The translations under genes were made by a program, and so were the position numbers. Below the pieces are notes generated by a model. The model did no database searches. It saw only the letters and a program-made list of their open reading frames with translations, and had not been told where the DNA came from. A stretch of DNA of 9,917 nucleotides from Alphaproteobacteria bacterium (lineage in GTDB: Bacteria > Pseudomonadota > Alphaproteobacteria > JABSOH01 > JABAAW01). Below are positions 1-6,546 of the stretch, one piece after another. The stretch covers positions 1-9,917 of the forward strand of contig JABAAD010000018.1 in NCBI GenBank assembly GCA_014238935.1. The letters run 5' to 3'. Position 1 is the stretch's first letter; the number at the start of each line of letters is the position of its first letter.

Positions 1-39
1 GACGGCTCGTTCGCCGACGATGCCGACGCACGAGCCGTC
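1..39. repeat. 10-bp perfect inverted repeat, 19-bp loop
   Basis: GACGGCTCGT at 1-10 is the exact reverse complement of ACGAGCCGTC at 30-39. It lies inside the open frame of the first gene and touches the window edge, so its full extent is unknown. It is not followed by a T run, so it is not an obvious terminator. It may be chance in GC-rich coding DNA. Confidence 0.5.
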
Positions 40-1017
40 CTGCAACTACAAGACCAACGGGCGAGCCCGGACGCTCACCAAACCGACCTTGCCGACAATC
101 TGACGCGAACGCTCATCTTGCTGAACCCGCTTGCGCCCATCCTGTGGCGCGATTCGGGCTTCACGGTGACGGGCATCGGCAACCTGCTGGCAAAGTACTA
201 CAACCATCCTGGTAAAATTGCAACCCTTTTCCATATCCTGCGACAAGGCACGCACGATTTTTGGATGCGCCATCACATCTATAGCGCGCCTGTCTACATC
301 GCCACTGTCAAGACGATCTCCGATTTAGTTCAACGCGTGCTGCACGGCGACAGCGATTTCGCCACGTTACGCTTCTTCTACACGCTCAACTTCGATGCGC
401 CCTGCATGTCGTCTCTTTTTGCTCGGGACTATGTCTATGGCTTGACATCCCTGCTGGAGCGCTTGGAAGAGAGACTACAAACACAAGACGAAGGTACACG
501 TCTCCAGTTGGACTCGCACCTTCTCGCCTACATCGCCGCCTACCACAACGCCGACAGCTCCGATACGCTGACGGCAGCCCTGCAGCAGGGCAACCCGATT
601 CAAAACGGGTTGGCGCAAGTGCGCCTGCTCAACATTGTCCAACGACGCTACAATCGCGTGCCGACTTACCACCTCTGCCGCGCGCTGTTGCCGTTGCTCG
701 AACCCGCGTTGGAACGTTTCCGCAACATCGATAAACGAAAGGAATTGCAACGACACCTGCAAACCTGCGTCAAGGACGGCTGGATCGAACCCATGCTGGC
801 GTTGGTCGACAACCCTTCGCTGCTTGCCCAAGATGCCAAGGCCTACCACGAGGCGCAAAAGAGTTACAAAAAAAATCATCACGAGCTGATGCGCTTGGCT
901 CACGCGCACCAAGACATGCCTGCGCAAATCCATCGCAGCGCGCACAACGCTGCCATGACCACCAGTTCTGGGCTGATGGTGGTCGGCTTCATCGCCATGC
1001 TCTTGAGACTCATCTAG
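1..1017 (+). CDS. Unrecognised protein with C-terminal membrane tail (5' end outside window)
   Basis: I do not recognise this protein. The frame is open from base 1 to a TAG at 1015-1017, so 338 residues are visible and the true start is probably upstream. A TTG at 118 could be called as a start, but the residues before it (e.g. DNLTRTLILLNPLAP) look like ordinary protein and no ribosome binding site precedes it. The product is mostly helical and charged, with many Leu, Arg, His and Gln. It ends in a single hydrophobic stretch (SSGLMVVGFIAMLLRLI, about residues 322-338) with almost nothing after it. That is what a tail-anchored inner-membrane protein with its bulk in the cytoplasm would look like. 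The next gene starts 1 bp after the stop, so the two are probably co-transcribed and may work together. No catalytic motif was seen. That it is a real gene is fairly sure; its function is unknown. Confidence 0.7.
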   Translation, partial: DGSFADDADARAVLQLQDQRASPDAHQTDLADNLTRTLILLNPLAPILWRDSGFTVTGIGNLLAKYYNHPGKIATLFHILRQGTHDFWMRHHIYSAPVYIATVKTISDLVQRVLHGDSDFATLRFFYTLNFDAPCMSSLFARDYVYGLTSLLERLEERLQTQDEGTRLQLDSHLLAYIAAYHNADSSDTLTAALQQGNPIQNGLAQVRLLNIVQRRYNRVPTYHLCRALLPLLEPALERFRNIDKRKELQRHLQTCVKDGWIEPMLALVDNPSLLAQDAKAYHEAQKSYKKNHHELMRLAHAHQDMPAQIHRSAHNAAMTTSSGLMVVGFIAMLLRLI

Positions 1018-1018
1018 C

Positions 1019-1552
1019 ATGACGGCACCGTCGCACGAGGACAAGCCTCAGGAGAGCGAAAAGCCCCCCCCTAAGCGCGGCAATCTCGTTCTTTCGATTC
1101 TGATTGCATGCTTTGTCATTCTTGCCGGGCTTTATTCGCCGTGGATTCTTTTCATCTCCTTCGCACTTTTGCCCAGCCTGCTCATTCGCACGATCGACAA
1201 GAGCCACAAGCGCGCCTTGAGTTTTTCTGTGACAGGTCTGAATGTCACGGGATTGATGCTCGCGCTACAGCACAGCTACAACACCTACGGACCTTCTCCC
1301 CGCCCCGGCATGCTGTTCGAGGACTGGATCAATTGGGTGCTACCTTTCGGCTTGGCATGGATGGGGGTCCTGTTTTTCATGGCATTTCCCGTCTTTTTCG
1401 CCACCGTGTCGGAGATCGTCCTCCAGCGCAAGGAGCGACGTTTGAAGGCTCAACAAAATCTGTTGCTCAAGTCTTGGGGAACGCAACTACGCCAGAGGAT
1501 AGCAGGTCCCCCAGAGGAGGACAAGGACAAGACAAAGAGCGCGAAAGACTAG
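1019..1552 (+). CDS. Small multi-pass membrane protein, function unknown
   Basis: This is a 177-residue protein that I do not recognise. After a hydrophilic, Pro/Lys/Glu-rich N terminus (1-22) come hydrophobic segments at about 23-39 (LVLSILIACFVILAGLY), 40-56, 66-86 and 106-135. The last is long enough for one long or two short helices. It ends in a charged cytoplasmic-type tail (PPEEDKDKTKSAKD). The ATG lies 1 bp after the stop of the upstream gene with only a weak purine stretch (GAGAC) before it, so translation probably depends on ribosomes finishing the upstream gene. The 3' end is convergent with rpoH: TAG at 1550-1552 overlaps the rpoH stop at 1549-1551. No metal site, transporter signature or signal peptidase site is evident. 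It could be a partner of the tail-anchored protein encoded just before it; that is inference from context only. Confidence 0.75.
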   Translation: MTAPSHEDKPQESEKPPPKRGNLVLSILIACFVILAGLYSPWILFISFALLPSLLIRTIDKSHKRALSFSVTGLNVTGLMLALQHSYNTYGPSPRPGMLFEDWINWVLPFGLAWMGVLFFMAFPVFFATVSEIVLQRKERRLKAQQNLLLKSWGTQLRQRIAGPPEEDKDKTKSAKD

Positions 1553-2541
1553 TTCGCCTCACGAGGCGTTGCTTCGACGCTCCCTCTCGCGACGCGCTGC
1601 TTGGCGGAAGAGGCGGCGGCAGGAACAGAGACAGGAACAGAGGGTTTCGACAAAAGCACTTGTTCTTTCTGCGCCACTGCGACGCGCAGCTTTTCGAAGG
1701 CAGCCGATTCGATTTGACGAACGCGTTCGCGGCTGACGCGATGGAGCTTGCTCAAGTCGGCAAGGGTGGCTGCGGGATCTTGCAAGCGTCTGGCGCTGAG
1801 GATGTCGCGCTCGCGCGGTTTGAGGGTTTGGAGCGCCTCTTCCAAGACGGAGCGGCGATAGCGTTTCTCGTCTTCGTCGAGAAAGGCGCTCTCGTGATCT
1901 GCGCCTTCGTCTTCGATCCATTCCTGCCACGCGTCTCCGTCTTCGCCGACCGGCGTCTGCAGGGAGAGATCGCGCGAGGACAGCCTCGCGTGCATCATTT
2001 CGACTTCACGAGCGTCGACATCGAGAGCAGCGGCGATTTTTGCCACCTCTTCCGAGCTGATCTGTTGGCTGTCGATGGCGCGCATCTGTTGGCGCAGCTT
2101 GCGCAAGTTGAAGAACAACTTTTTCTGCGCGGCGGTCGTGCCGATCTTGACCAGCGACCACGAACGCAGCACATAATCCTGAACCGCAGCCCTAATCCAC
2201 CACATGGCGTAGGTCGCCAGTCGAAAGCCGCGCTCCGGATCGAAACGCCGCACCGCCTGCAGCAGTCCGATATTGCCTTCCGAGACAAGCTCTGCATAGG
2301 GCAATCCGTAGCCGCGATAGCCGGCGGCGATCTTCGCTACAAGACGCAGGTGAGAGAGTACCAAACGATGCGCCGCTTCGACATCTTTGTGATCGATCCA
2401 ACGGCGTGCAAGCATGTACTCTTCCTCGCGCTCGAGCAGAGGCACTTTTCGCACCTCTGCAAGATAGCGCTCCAACCCCTCCTCGCTGACGCTCAGCGAA
2501 GTTGGGCTACGCGCGACGACCGACAGACCTGTTTTCGACAC
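1549..2541 (-). CDS. rpoH: RNA polymerase heat-shock sigma factor RpoH (sigma-32)
   Basis: This sigma-70 family group 3 factor directs RNA polymerase to heat-shock promoters (chaperones, proteases). Region 1.2 begins at about residue 20 (EEGLERYLAEVRKVPLLE). Region 2 covers about 55-136, with the core-binding and -10 recognition segment FDPERGFRLATYAMWWIRAA at 100-119. The RpoH box QKKLFFNLR, diagnostic of this subfamily, is at 139-147. The region 4.2 helix-turn-helix (LADLSKLHRVSRERVRQIE) is at about 260-278. The chosen start is GTG at 2539-2541 (330 residues). It sits about ten bases after a GAGGG ribosome-binding motif and starts MSKTGLSVV, close to where RpoH proteins normally begin. The frame stays open to 2877, but a longer product would run into purH. 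Residues from about 297 to 330 form a Val/Pro/Ala/Ser-rich tail beyond the usual end. It is divergent from purH and convergent with the membrane-protein gene, sharing a CTAG. Confidence 0.93.
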   Translation of the reverse strand: MSKTGLSVVARSPTSLSVSEEGLERYLAEVRKVPLLEREEEYMLARRWIDHKDVEAAHRLVLSHLRLVAKIAAGYRGYGLPYAELVSEGNIGLLQAVRRFDPERGFRLATYAMWWIRAAVQDYVLRSWSLVKIGTTAAQKKLFFNLRKLRQQMRAIDSQQISSEEVAKIAAALDVDAREVEMMHARLSSRDLSLQTPVGEDGDAWQEWIEDEGADHESAFLDEDEKRYRRSVLEEALQTLKPRERDILSARRLQDPAATLADLSKLHRVSRERVRQIESAAFEKLRVAVAQKEQVLLSKPSVPVSVPAAASSAKQRVARGSVEATPREAN

Positions 2542-2546
2542 GAAAA
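2532..2546 (-). promoter_or_regulatory. Small hairpin covering the rpoH GTG start
   Basis: On the rpoH strand TTTTCG, TGT, CGAAAA form a perfect 6-bp inverted repeat with a 3-base loop. The GTG start lies in it: its G is the last base of the 5' stem arm and its TG is in the loop. The ribosome-binding motif (GAGGG, ending about 10 bases upstream) is outside this stem. In E. coli, rpoH translation is controlled by temperature-sensitive mRNA structure around the start, so a similar role is conceivable. The stem is AT-rich and weak, and could be chance. Confidence 0.35.
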
Positions 2547-2572
2547 AATCACCCTCGTCCAAGCCGTAAGGC

Positions 2573-2602
2573 TTTACAGAAACATCACTCTGTGCCAGTA
2601 TA
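2573..2602 (+). promoter_or_regulatory. Candidate sigma-70-type promoter for purH
   Basis: In the 112-bp gap between the divergent rpoH and purH starts, TTTACA at 2573-2578 is followed after 18 bases by AGTATA at 2597-2602, a rough -35/-10 pair pointing at purH. Shifted two bases on, TATAGA (2599-2604) is a better -10 but leaves a 20-base spacer. The match is only partial. Confidence 0.3.
2597..2602 (-). promoter_or_regulatory. Candidate -10 element for rpoH
   Basis: Read on the rpoH strand, this is TATACT, a good -10 hexamer placed 55 bases before the GTG start. No good -35 is visible at 16-18 bases upstream (AAGAAT or CAAGAA), so an alternative sigma or an activator may be needed, or the site is elsewhere. 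It overlaps the candidate purH -10, so initiation in the two directions could interfere. Confidence 0.3.
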
Positions 2603-2653
2603 GAGTAGTCTGGGAAGGAATTCTTGTTGAAAACGACAGAAGGAGAGAGAAGC

Positions 2654-4384
2654 ATGCAAGACAAGGTGTCTTCAGGGGCGGGTAAGACTGGGGCGAGCAA
2701 AATGACAGAACAAAAGCAGCAACGACTCGAGCAACAACACAAGACCTTCGCATTGTTTTCCCTGCAAGAGGCGGAGTCGGTCTTGGCGTTGGCGCACGCC
2801 TTGCAAAAGAAGGGAGTCGGACTTTTGGCGACCAAAGGTACGCAAGAGAAGTTGGCACGCCATGGCATCGAAGCCATGTCGGTCTCGGACTACACGGGCA
2901 TCGGAGAGATAGCGCAAGGACAAGTGAAGACGCTACACCCGCGTATTCTTGGCGGCATCCTGTGCCAACGCGGCGTAGAGGCAGAGCGGCTACCCGACGG
3001 CAGTCCGATCTTTCCGATCGATTATGTGGTCGTGCAACCCTATCCGTTCCACGACATGGCGCAAAGTCTTACGGAAGAACATGTTTCTGCTGTCGATGAG
3101 AGCAAGTTGCGCGACAACATCGACATCGGAGGGATCGCGCTTTTGCGCGCGGCGGCGAAGAACTATCGCCATGTCTGTGCGCTCTTTGAGCGTCAAGACT
3201 GCGACACGGTGGCTGCAATCATCTCCGCCGAGAAGGACGACGAGAGTGGCAAGGGCGGTATGGAAGGTCGCATAGACGAAGAGTTGCTGAGAACGCTGGC
3301 GAGCAAGGTCTTTCAGATGACCGCGCTCGACGACATGATGATCGGAGACTGGCTGGGCATGGTCGTCTCGGACAACCCCCTTCCGACGCATCGCAACAGT
3401 TTTGCCGAGCAAGCCTTGCTACTGCGCTACGGAGAGAATCCGCATCAAGCGGCGGCCCTGTTTGTCGTCAAGCAAAGCTACGCGTCCCCCTCTTCCCTTC
3501 AACCCTCGTCGCCGACGCTCAGCGGAGGCAGTCCCAGCTATAACAACCTGCTCGACGCCTACAAGGCGACGCGCGCCGTGGTGCGTCAAGAACATCCCGC
3601 CTGCGCGATCGTCAAACACGGCAATCTCTGCGGCTTTGCACGCGCGAGCGACCTCTTGCAAGCCTACACGCTCGCCTACAAGGGCGACAGCCTTTCCGCC
3701 TACGGCGGTATCGTCGCCGTCAACCGCCCTTGCGACGACGCTTTGCTGGAGATTTTGAAAAAACAATTTTTCACGCTCATCGCTGCGCCCTCTTTCGCCA
3801 AGGAGGCGCTAAAGAAGATGGCAAAGAAAATCAATCCACCCTTGCTGCTGCCCTACCCTCGCCTCGCCTACGACATCGGCGGAAACCTCGAGTTGCGCTC
3901 GCTCGGCAGATACTTGCGTATCATACAAACGCCGAACGACACCAAGCTCGCGCTCGAAGACATCGCGCACAAGAACACGAAGGAACCGACAGAGGCGCAG
4001 AAAGTCGCCATGCTGTTTGCCTTCGAAGCCTCCTCCCTGATGAGCTCCAACGCTGTCGCCATCGTCAACGGCGACGCCTCTTCCCTAGCGCCTGCGCAAT
4101 TTCACGCCACCTTAGGATTGGGGTGCGGACAAACTAGCCGTATCGACGCTGTCGAGATCGCGCTACACAAGGCGCGCCGCGAGGGACACGATCTGAAAGG
4201 ATGCGTCGCAGCCTCGGACGGATTCTTTCCCTTCACCGATTCGCTCGACGCGCTGGCAAAGGCGGGAATCGCCGCCGTGATCCACCCAGGCGGCGGAAAA
4301 AACGACACGGCGATCATCGAGCACGCCAACAGCTTAGGCATCACCTTATGCTCGACAGGCGGGTTGCGCGCCTTCAGCCACTAG
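2654..4384 (+). CDS. purH: Bifunctional AICAR transformylase / IMP cyclohydrolase PurH
   Basis: PurH carries out the last two steps of de novo IMP synthesis: formylation of AICAR with 10-formyl-tetrahydrofolate, then ring closure. The ATG at 2654 follows AGGAG (2641-2645) by 8 bases and gives 576 residues, somewhat longer than the usual ~520-530. A further ATG at 2702 is a possible alternative that would remove a polar leader. The MGS-like cyclohydrolase domain spans about 31-178 (SDYTGIGEI 78-86, KTLHP 92-96, NIDIGG 155-160, AAAKN 166-170). The transformylase domain follows, with LRYGENPHQAA at 257-267, SYNN at 295-298, the catalytic Lys-His pair K321-H322, GLGCGQTSR 488-496 and SDGFFPF 521-527. 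Unusually, the cyclohydrolase signature loops SDKxG, S(T)GGT and RVKTLHP are altered (SLQEAES at 36-42, ATKGT at 59-63, QVKTLHP), and the usual NLYPF is QPYPF. There is also an insert rich in Ser and Pro at about 276-294. It ends convergently 43 bp from atpF. Confidence 0.93.
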   Translation: MQDKVSSGAGKTGASKMTEQKQQRLEQQHKTFALFSLQEAESVLALAHALQKKGVGLLATKGTQEKLARHGIEAMSVSDYTGIGEIAQGQVKTLHPRILGGILCQRGVEAERLPDGSPIFPIDYVVVQPYPFHDMAQSLTEEHVSAVDESKLRDNIDIGGIALLRAAAKNYRHVCALFERQDCDTVAAIISAEKDDESGKGGMEGRIDEELLRTLASKVFQMTALDDMMIGDWLGMVVSDNPLPTHRNSFAEQALLLRYGENPHQAAALFVVKQSYASPSSLQPSSPTLSGGSPSYNNLLDAYKATRAVVRQEHPACAIVKHGNLCGFARASDLLQAYTLAYKGDSLSAYGGIVAVNRPCDDALLEILKKQFFTLIAAPSFAKEALKKMAKKINPPLLLPYPRLAYDIGGNLELRSLGRYLRIIQTPNDTKLALEDIAHKNTKEPTEAQKVAMLFAFEASSLMSSNAVAIVNGDASSLAPAQFHATLGLGCGQTSRIDAVEIALHKARREGHDLKGCVAASDGFFPFTDSLDALAKAGIAAVIHPGGGKNDTAIIEHANSLGITLCSTGGLRAFSH

Positions 4385-4427
4385 CCCTAAGACAACAGAC
4401 AACTGACCTTCTTTCTTTTTTTCTTAG

Positions 4428-4958
4428 CTAGTTTTGCTTTTGCGTCCGCTCGCCTTTCTCACTTTTTTCGCCTAACAGATCGCGCGGCATTTTGCGGAGC
4501 GCGCGTTCGAACAGCAACGCCTGAACCTTGCGCTCGGAGAGGCTTTGGTGCAGAGCCCTCTCACTCGCTCCCAGCACTGTTGCAACGAAGCTTTCTCTAG
4601 CGCGCGCCTGCCACCGCGTCTCGACTTGGCTCAAGCGCTCTTCTGCAAACTGTCGTACACGCTTGACGCTCTCGGCGCGCTCCTGCCGCGCTTCGTGGCG
4701 TAGTTCTTGTGCTTCTTCTTTCGCCTGCGAGATGATCTGCGCCACCTCACGCTCGGCATTTTTGTCCCGAAACAGTACTTCGGCGAGTTCGCGCGAGGCT
4801 TGCTCTCGCAGGTCGCGTGCGTCGTCGAGCTCTTTCGAGATCGCCTGAATTCGCGCGTCGAGCGTAGCCTTGACACGAGGCTTCGCCTTGACGAAGACGA
4901 AGCCGCATAGCAGCACGAAAGCCACATCGACCCAAAACGCGGGTTCGTGAAACAGCAT
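4428..4958 (-). CDS. atpF: F0F1 ATP synthase subunit b
   Basis: Subunit b forms the peripheral stalk that holds F1 against rotation of the c-ring. The protein has 176 residues: one N-terminal membrane helix (about 5-23, PAFWVDVAFVLLCGFVFVK), then a long, highly charged heptad-like helix (about 30-150, many Glu, Arg, Ala and Gln) expected to dimerise with b', and a Lys/Glu-rich tail. The ATG at 4958 was chosen over upstream in-frame codons because it places the membrane helix at the N terminus and has a strong AGGAG four bases before it. That AGGAG overlaps the TAG stop of the b' gene, so the two are tightly coupled (7-bp gap). It is the last gene of the run. No F1 gene follows, since purH comes in from the other side, and that is normal for alphaproteobacteria, which keep F0 and F1 in separate operons. 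Confidence 0.9.
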   Translation of the reverse strand: MLFHEPAFWVDVAFVLLCGFVFVKAKPRVKATLDARIQAISKELDDARDLREQASRELAEVLFRDKNAEREVAQIISQAKEEAQELRHEARQERAESVKRVRQFAEERLSQVETRWQARARESFVATVLGASERALHQSLSERKVQALLFERALRKMPRDLLGEKSEKGERTQKQN

Positions 4959-4965
4959 CCGTCTC

Positions 4966-5499
4966 CTAGCCTTGCCTGCTTTGTTCGCGCGCGTGCGCCT
5001 TAGGCAAGGCTTCGATCTGCTCTCGAACGCACTGCTGCACCTCTTTTGCGGGAACTCGGTATTCGCTGCCCAAGACTTTTCCCAAGACTTTTTGTACGAC
5101 CTCTGCAATCTCTTTTTCGGCGTTCTTGAGCGTTCGGTCGTGCTGTTCGGCGAGTCTCGCCTCGCTTTCTGCGATTTTTTTGGCGATCTGTTGTTCGATC
5201 TCTACCAGCCGCTTTTCTGTTTTCTCGCGCTCTAGGAGGACGACCTCTGCGCGCATGCGATCGCCGTCCATTTGGGCGTTGCTGACCATATAGGCGATGC
5301 GACTGCCGAACTCTTCCGCCTCCAACTTCGTTTCTTCGGCGCGGCGCTGGTCCGATTCCACCTGAAAGACGCGCGCTTCGAGGATGGAAACCATACGCGG
5401 AATCAGAACGCGCGACATCGTGACATACAAGACGCCGAAGGTGACCACCAACCAAAAGATTTGGCTGAGATAGGTGTCGAACTGTTCGAGCTGAGGCAC
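4966..5499 (-). CDS. atpF': F0F1 ATP synthase subunit b' (second b-type subunit)
   Basis: This is the b' peripheral-stalk subunit found in alphaproteobacteria, cyanobacteria and plastids, which pairs with b as a heterodimer. It has 177 residues. The N-terminal segment LEQFDTYLSQIFWLVVTFGV with its membrane helix (about 11-33) and the following SRVLIPRMVSILEAR are typical of b'. The rest (about 38-165) is a charged coiled coil. The start is GTG at 5497-5499, 11 bp after the atpE stop, with GAGG about nine bases upstream overlapping the end of atpE. No ATG fits better. Some databases name this gene atpG or atpX. Confidence 0.9.
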   Translation of the reverse strand: MPQLEQFDTYLSQIFWLVVTFGVLYVTMSRVLIPRMVSILEARVFQVESDQRRAEETKLEAEEFGSRIAYMVSNAQMDGDRMRAEVVLLEREKTEKRLVEIEQQIAKKIAESEARLAEQHDRTLKNAEKEIAEVVQKVLGKVLGSEYRVPAKEVQQCVREQIEALPKAHAREQSRQG

Positions 5500-5510
5500 G
5501 ACTGCCCGCC

Positions 5511-5738
5511 TCAGAAGATGAACATGACCATCAAGCCGATCAGCAGGGCAAAGAGCGCGATGGCCTCAGTGACGGCGAAGCCGACCCAAATGGAGGCGCC
5601 GATTTCTTTCTTCGCCGCGGGGTTGCGAGCGATCGCTTGAAAATAGCTTGCCCACACATTTCCGACGCCGATTCCGGCTCCGATCATGCCAATCGCAGCC
5701 AATCCGGCTCCGATCAGTTTTGCTGCTTCAACTTCCAT
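5511..5738 (-). CDS. atpE: F0F1 ATP synthase subunit c (proteolipid)
   Basis: Subunit c forms the rotating ring that carries protons across the inner membrane. The product is 75 residues, the usual size. Helix 1 is Gly/Ala-rich (GAGLAAIGMIGAGIGVGN, 10-27), the polar loop is ARNP (37-40), and helix 2 carries the ion-binding carboxylate E58 in VTEAIALFALLIG. The residues around it (no Gln in helix 1, Ala rather than Ser/Thr after the Glu) point to proton rather than sodium coupling. The ATG at 5738 has AAGGAAGG about six bases upstream, a strong site in keeping with the high copy number needed. The frame stays open further upstream, but that sequence is the antisense-like third frame of atpB and can be ignored. 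A 53-bp gap, the longest within the atp run, separates it from atpB. Confidence 0.95.
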   Translation of the reverse strand: MEVEAAKLIGAGLAAIGMIGAGIGVGNVWASYFQAIARNPAAKKEIGASIWVGFAVTEAIALFALLIGLMVMFIF

Positions 5739-5761
5739 GAAAAACCTTCCTTGTTCGCAGA

Positions 5762-5777
5762 CGAGCCGCAAAGCTCG
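5762..5777 (-). promoter_or_regulatory. Hairpin between atpB and atpE
   Basis: In the 53-bp atpB-atpE gap, CGAGC and GCTCG form a 5-bp stem with a 6-base loop, 23 bases before the atpE start. There is no T run, so it is not a terminator. It might protect the atpE message or set its translation level, which must exceed that of atpB. The stem is short and the role is inference. Confidence 0.35.
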
Positions 5778-5791
5778 AATTTCCTTGCAAG

Positions 5792-6529
5792 CTAGTGCAA
5801 GTAGAGTGCGTCGTGCAAGTAAATACAAGTGAGAATGGCAAAAACATAAGCTTGGATGAAGGCGACCAAAATCTCCAGTGCCGTGATCGCAAGCAATCCG
5901 ACGAAGGGGACGATGCCCAAAAGTCCCAGCGAGACGACGAAGCCTGCGATCACTTTCAACAACACATGTCCTACGACCATGTTGGCGAACAGGCGCACTG
6001 CGAGGCTGACCGGACGCGACAGGTAGGAGAGCAGCTCGATAGGGATCAACAACGGAGCGAGAAACCACGGCGTTCCGTGCGGCAAGAACAAACGCAGGAA
6101 TCCCTGCCCGTGTCGCGCGATACCCAACAGCGTCACGCTGAGAAAGATGGCTGCTGCCAAAAAGAAGTTCACCGCCAAGTGGCTGGTGAAGGTGAACGAG
6201 CCGGGCAGCAATCCGGCGATGTTGCCGACCAAGATGAACATGAACAGAGAGAAGATGAAGGGAAAGAATCGTTTTCCCTCTTTGCCTATGTTGTCGCGCA
6301 CCATGTCGGCGACCGTCTTATAGACCGATTCGGCGATCAGCTGCGCGTAGCCCGGCACCAATGCACGTTTGCGCGTTGCAAAGAAAAAGGAGAGGCAGAT
6401 GGCAAACACGCTCAGCGTCATCCACAGCGCGGAGTTTGTGTAAGAAAGGTCGATCTTCTCGGAGAGTCGCAACGAGACCAACGGCTCGATGCGAAACTGA
6501 TCCAGCGGAGAGTGACCTTCTGCAGCCAT
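5792..6529 (-). CDS. atpB: F0F1 ATP synthase subunit a
   Basis: Subunit a provides the two half-channels for protons next to the c-ring. The product has 245 residues with five or six hydrophobic segments (about 33-51, 87-109, 117-137, 156-178, 186-212 and 213-240). The essential arginine is R179 in LAVRLFANMVVGH. H188 and E219 occupy the positions of E. coli E219 and H245, the common alphaproteobacterial swap, and Q226 in EILVAFIQAYVF matches E. coli Q252. The N terminus MAAEGHSPLDQFRIEPL is typical of the family. The ATG at 6529 gives the right length, although the ribosome-binding site is weak. The start lies 17 bp after the atpI stop. The frame remains open upstream, but that part overlaps atpI and does not resemble subunit a. 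Confidence 0.95.
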   Translation of the reverse strand: MAAEGHSPLDQFRIEPLVSLRLSEKIDLSYTNSALWMTLSVFAICLSFFFATRKRALVPGYAQLIAESVYKTVADMVRDNIGKEGKRFFPFIFSLFMFILVGNIAGLLPGSFTFTSHLAVNFFLAAAIFLSVTLLGIARHGQGFLRLFLPHGTPWFLAPLLIPIELLSYLSRPVSLAVRLFANMVVGHVLLKVIAGFVVSLGLLGIVPFVGLLAITALEILVAFIQAYVFAILTCIYLHDALYLH

Positions 6530-6546
6530 AGAACGACGACCGCGCC

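Noticed and set aside
1108..2685. A 525-codon open frame on the plus strand across the membrane-protein gene and antisense to rpoH
   Set aside because: It is opposite a clearly conserved rpoH, has an Arg/His/Phe/Gln-rich composition typical of antisense frames in GC-rich DNA, and resembles no protein family.
2542..2877. Longer rpoH starting as far up as 2877
   Set aside because: The extra residues are Cys-rich and unlike RpoH, and would overlap the start and first 220 bases of purH. GTG 2541 fits the family length.
4385..4427. Terminator between purH and atpF
   Set aside because: There is a T-rich run at about 4410-4425 and a distant CTAAG/CTTAG pair, but no compact GC-rich stem before the T run on either strand.
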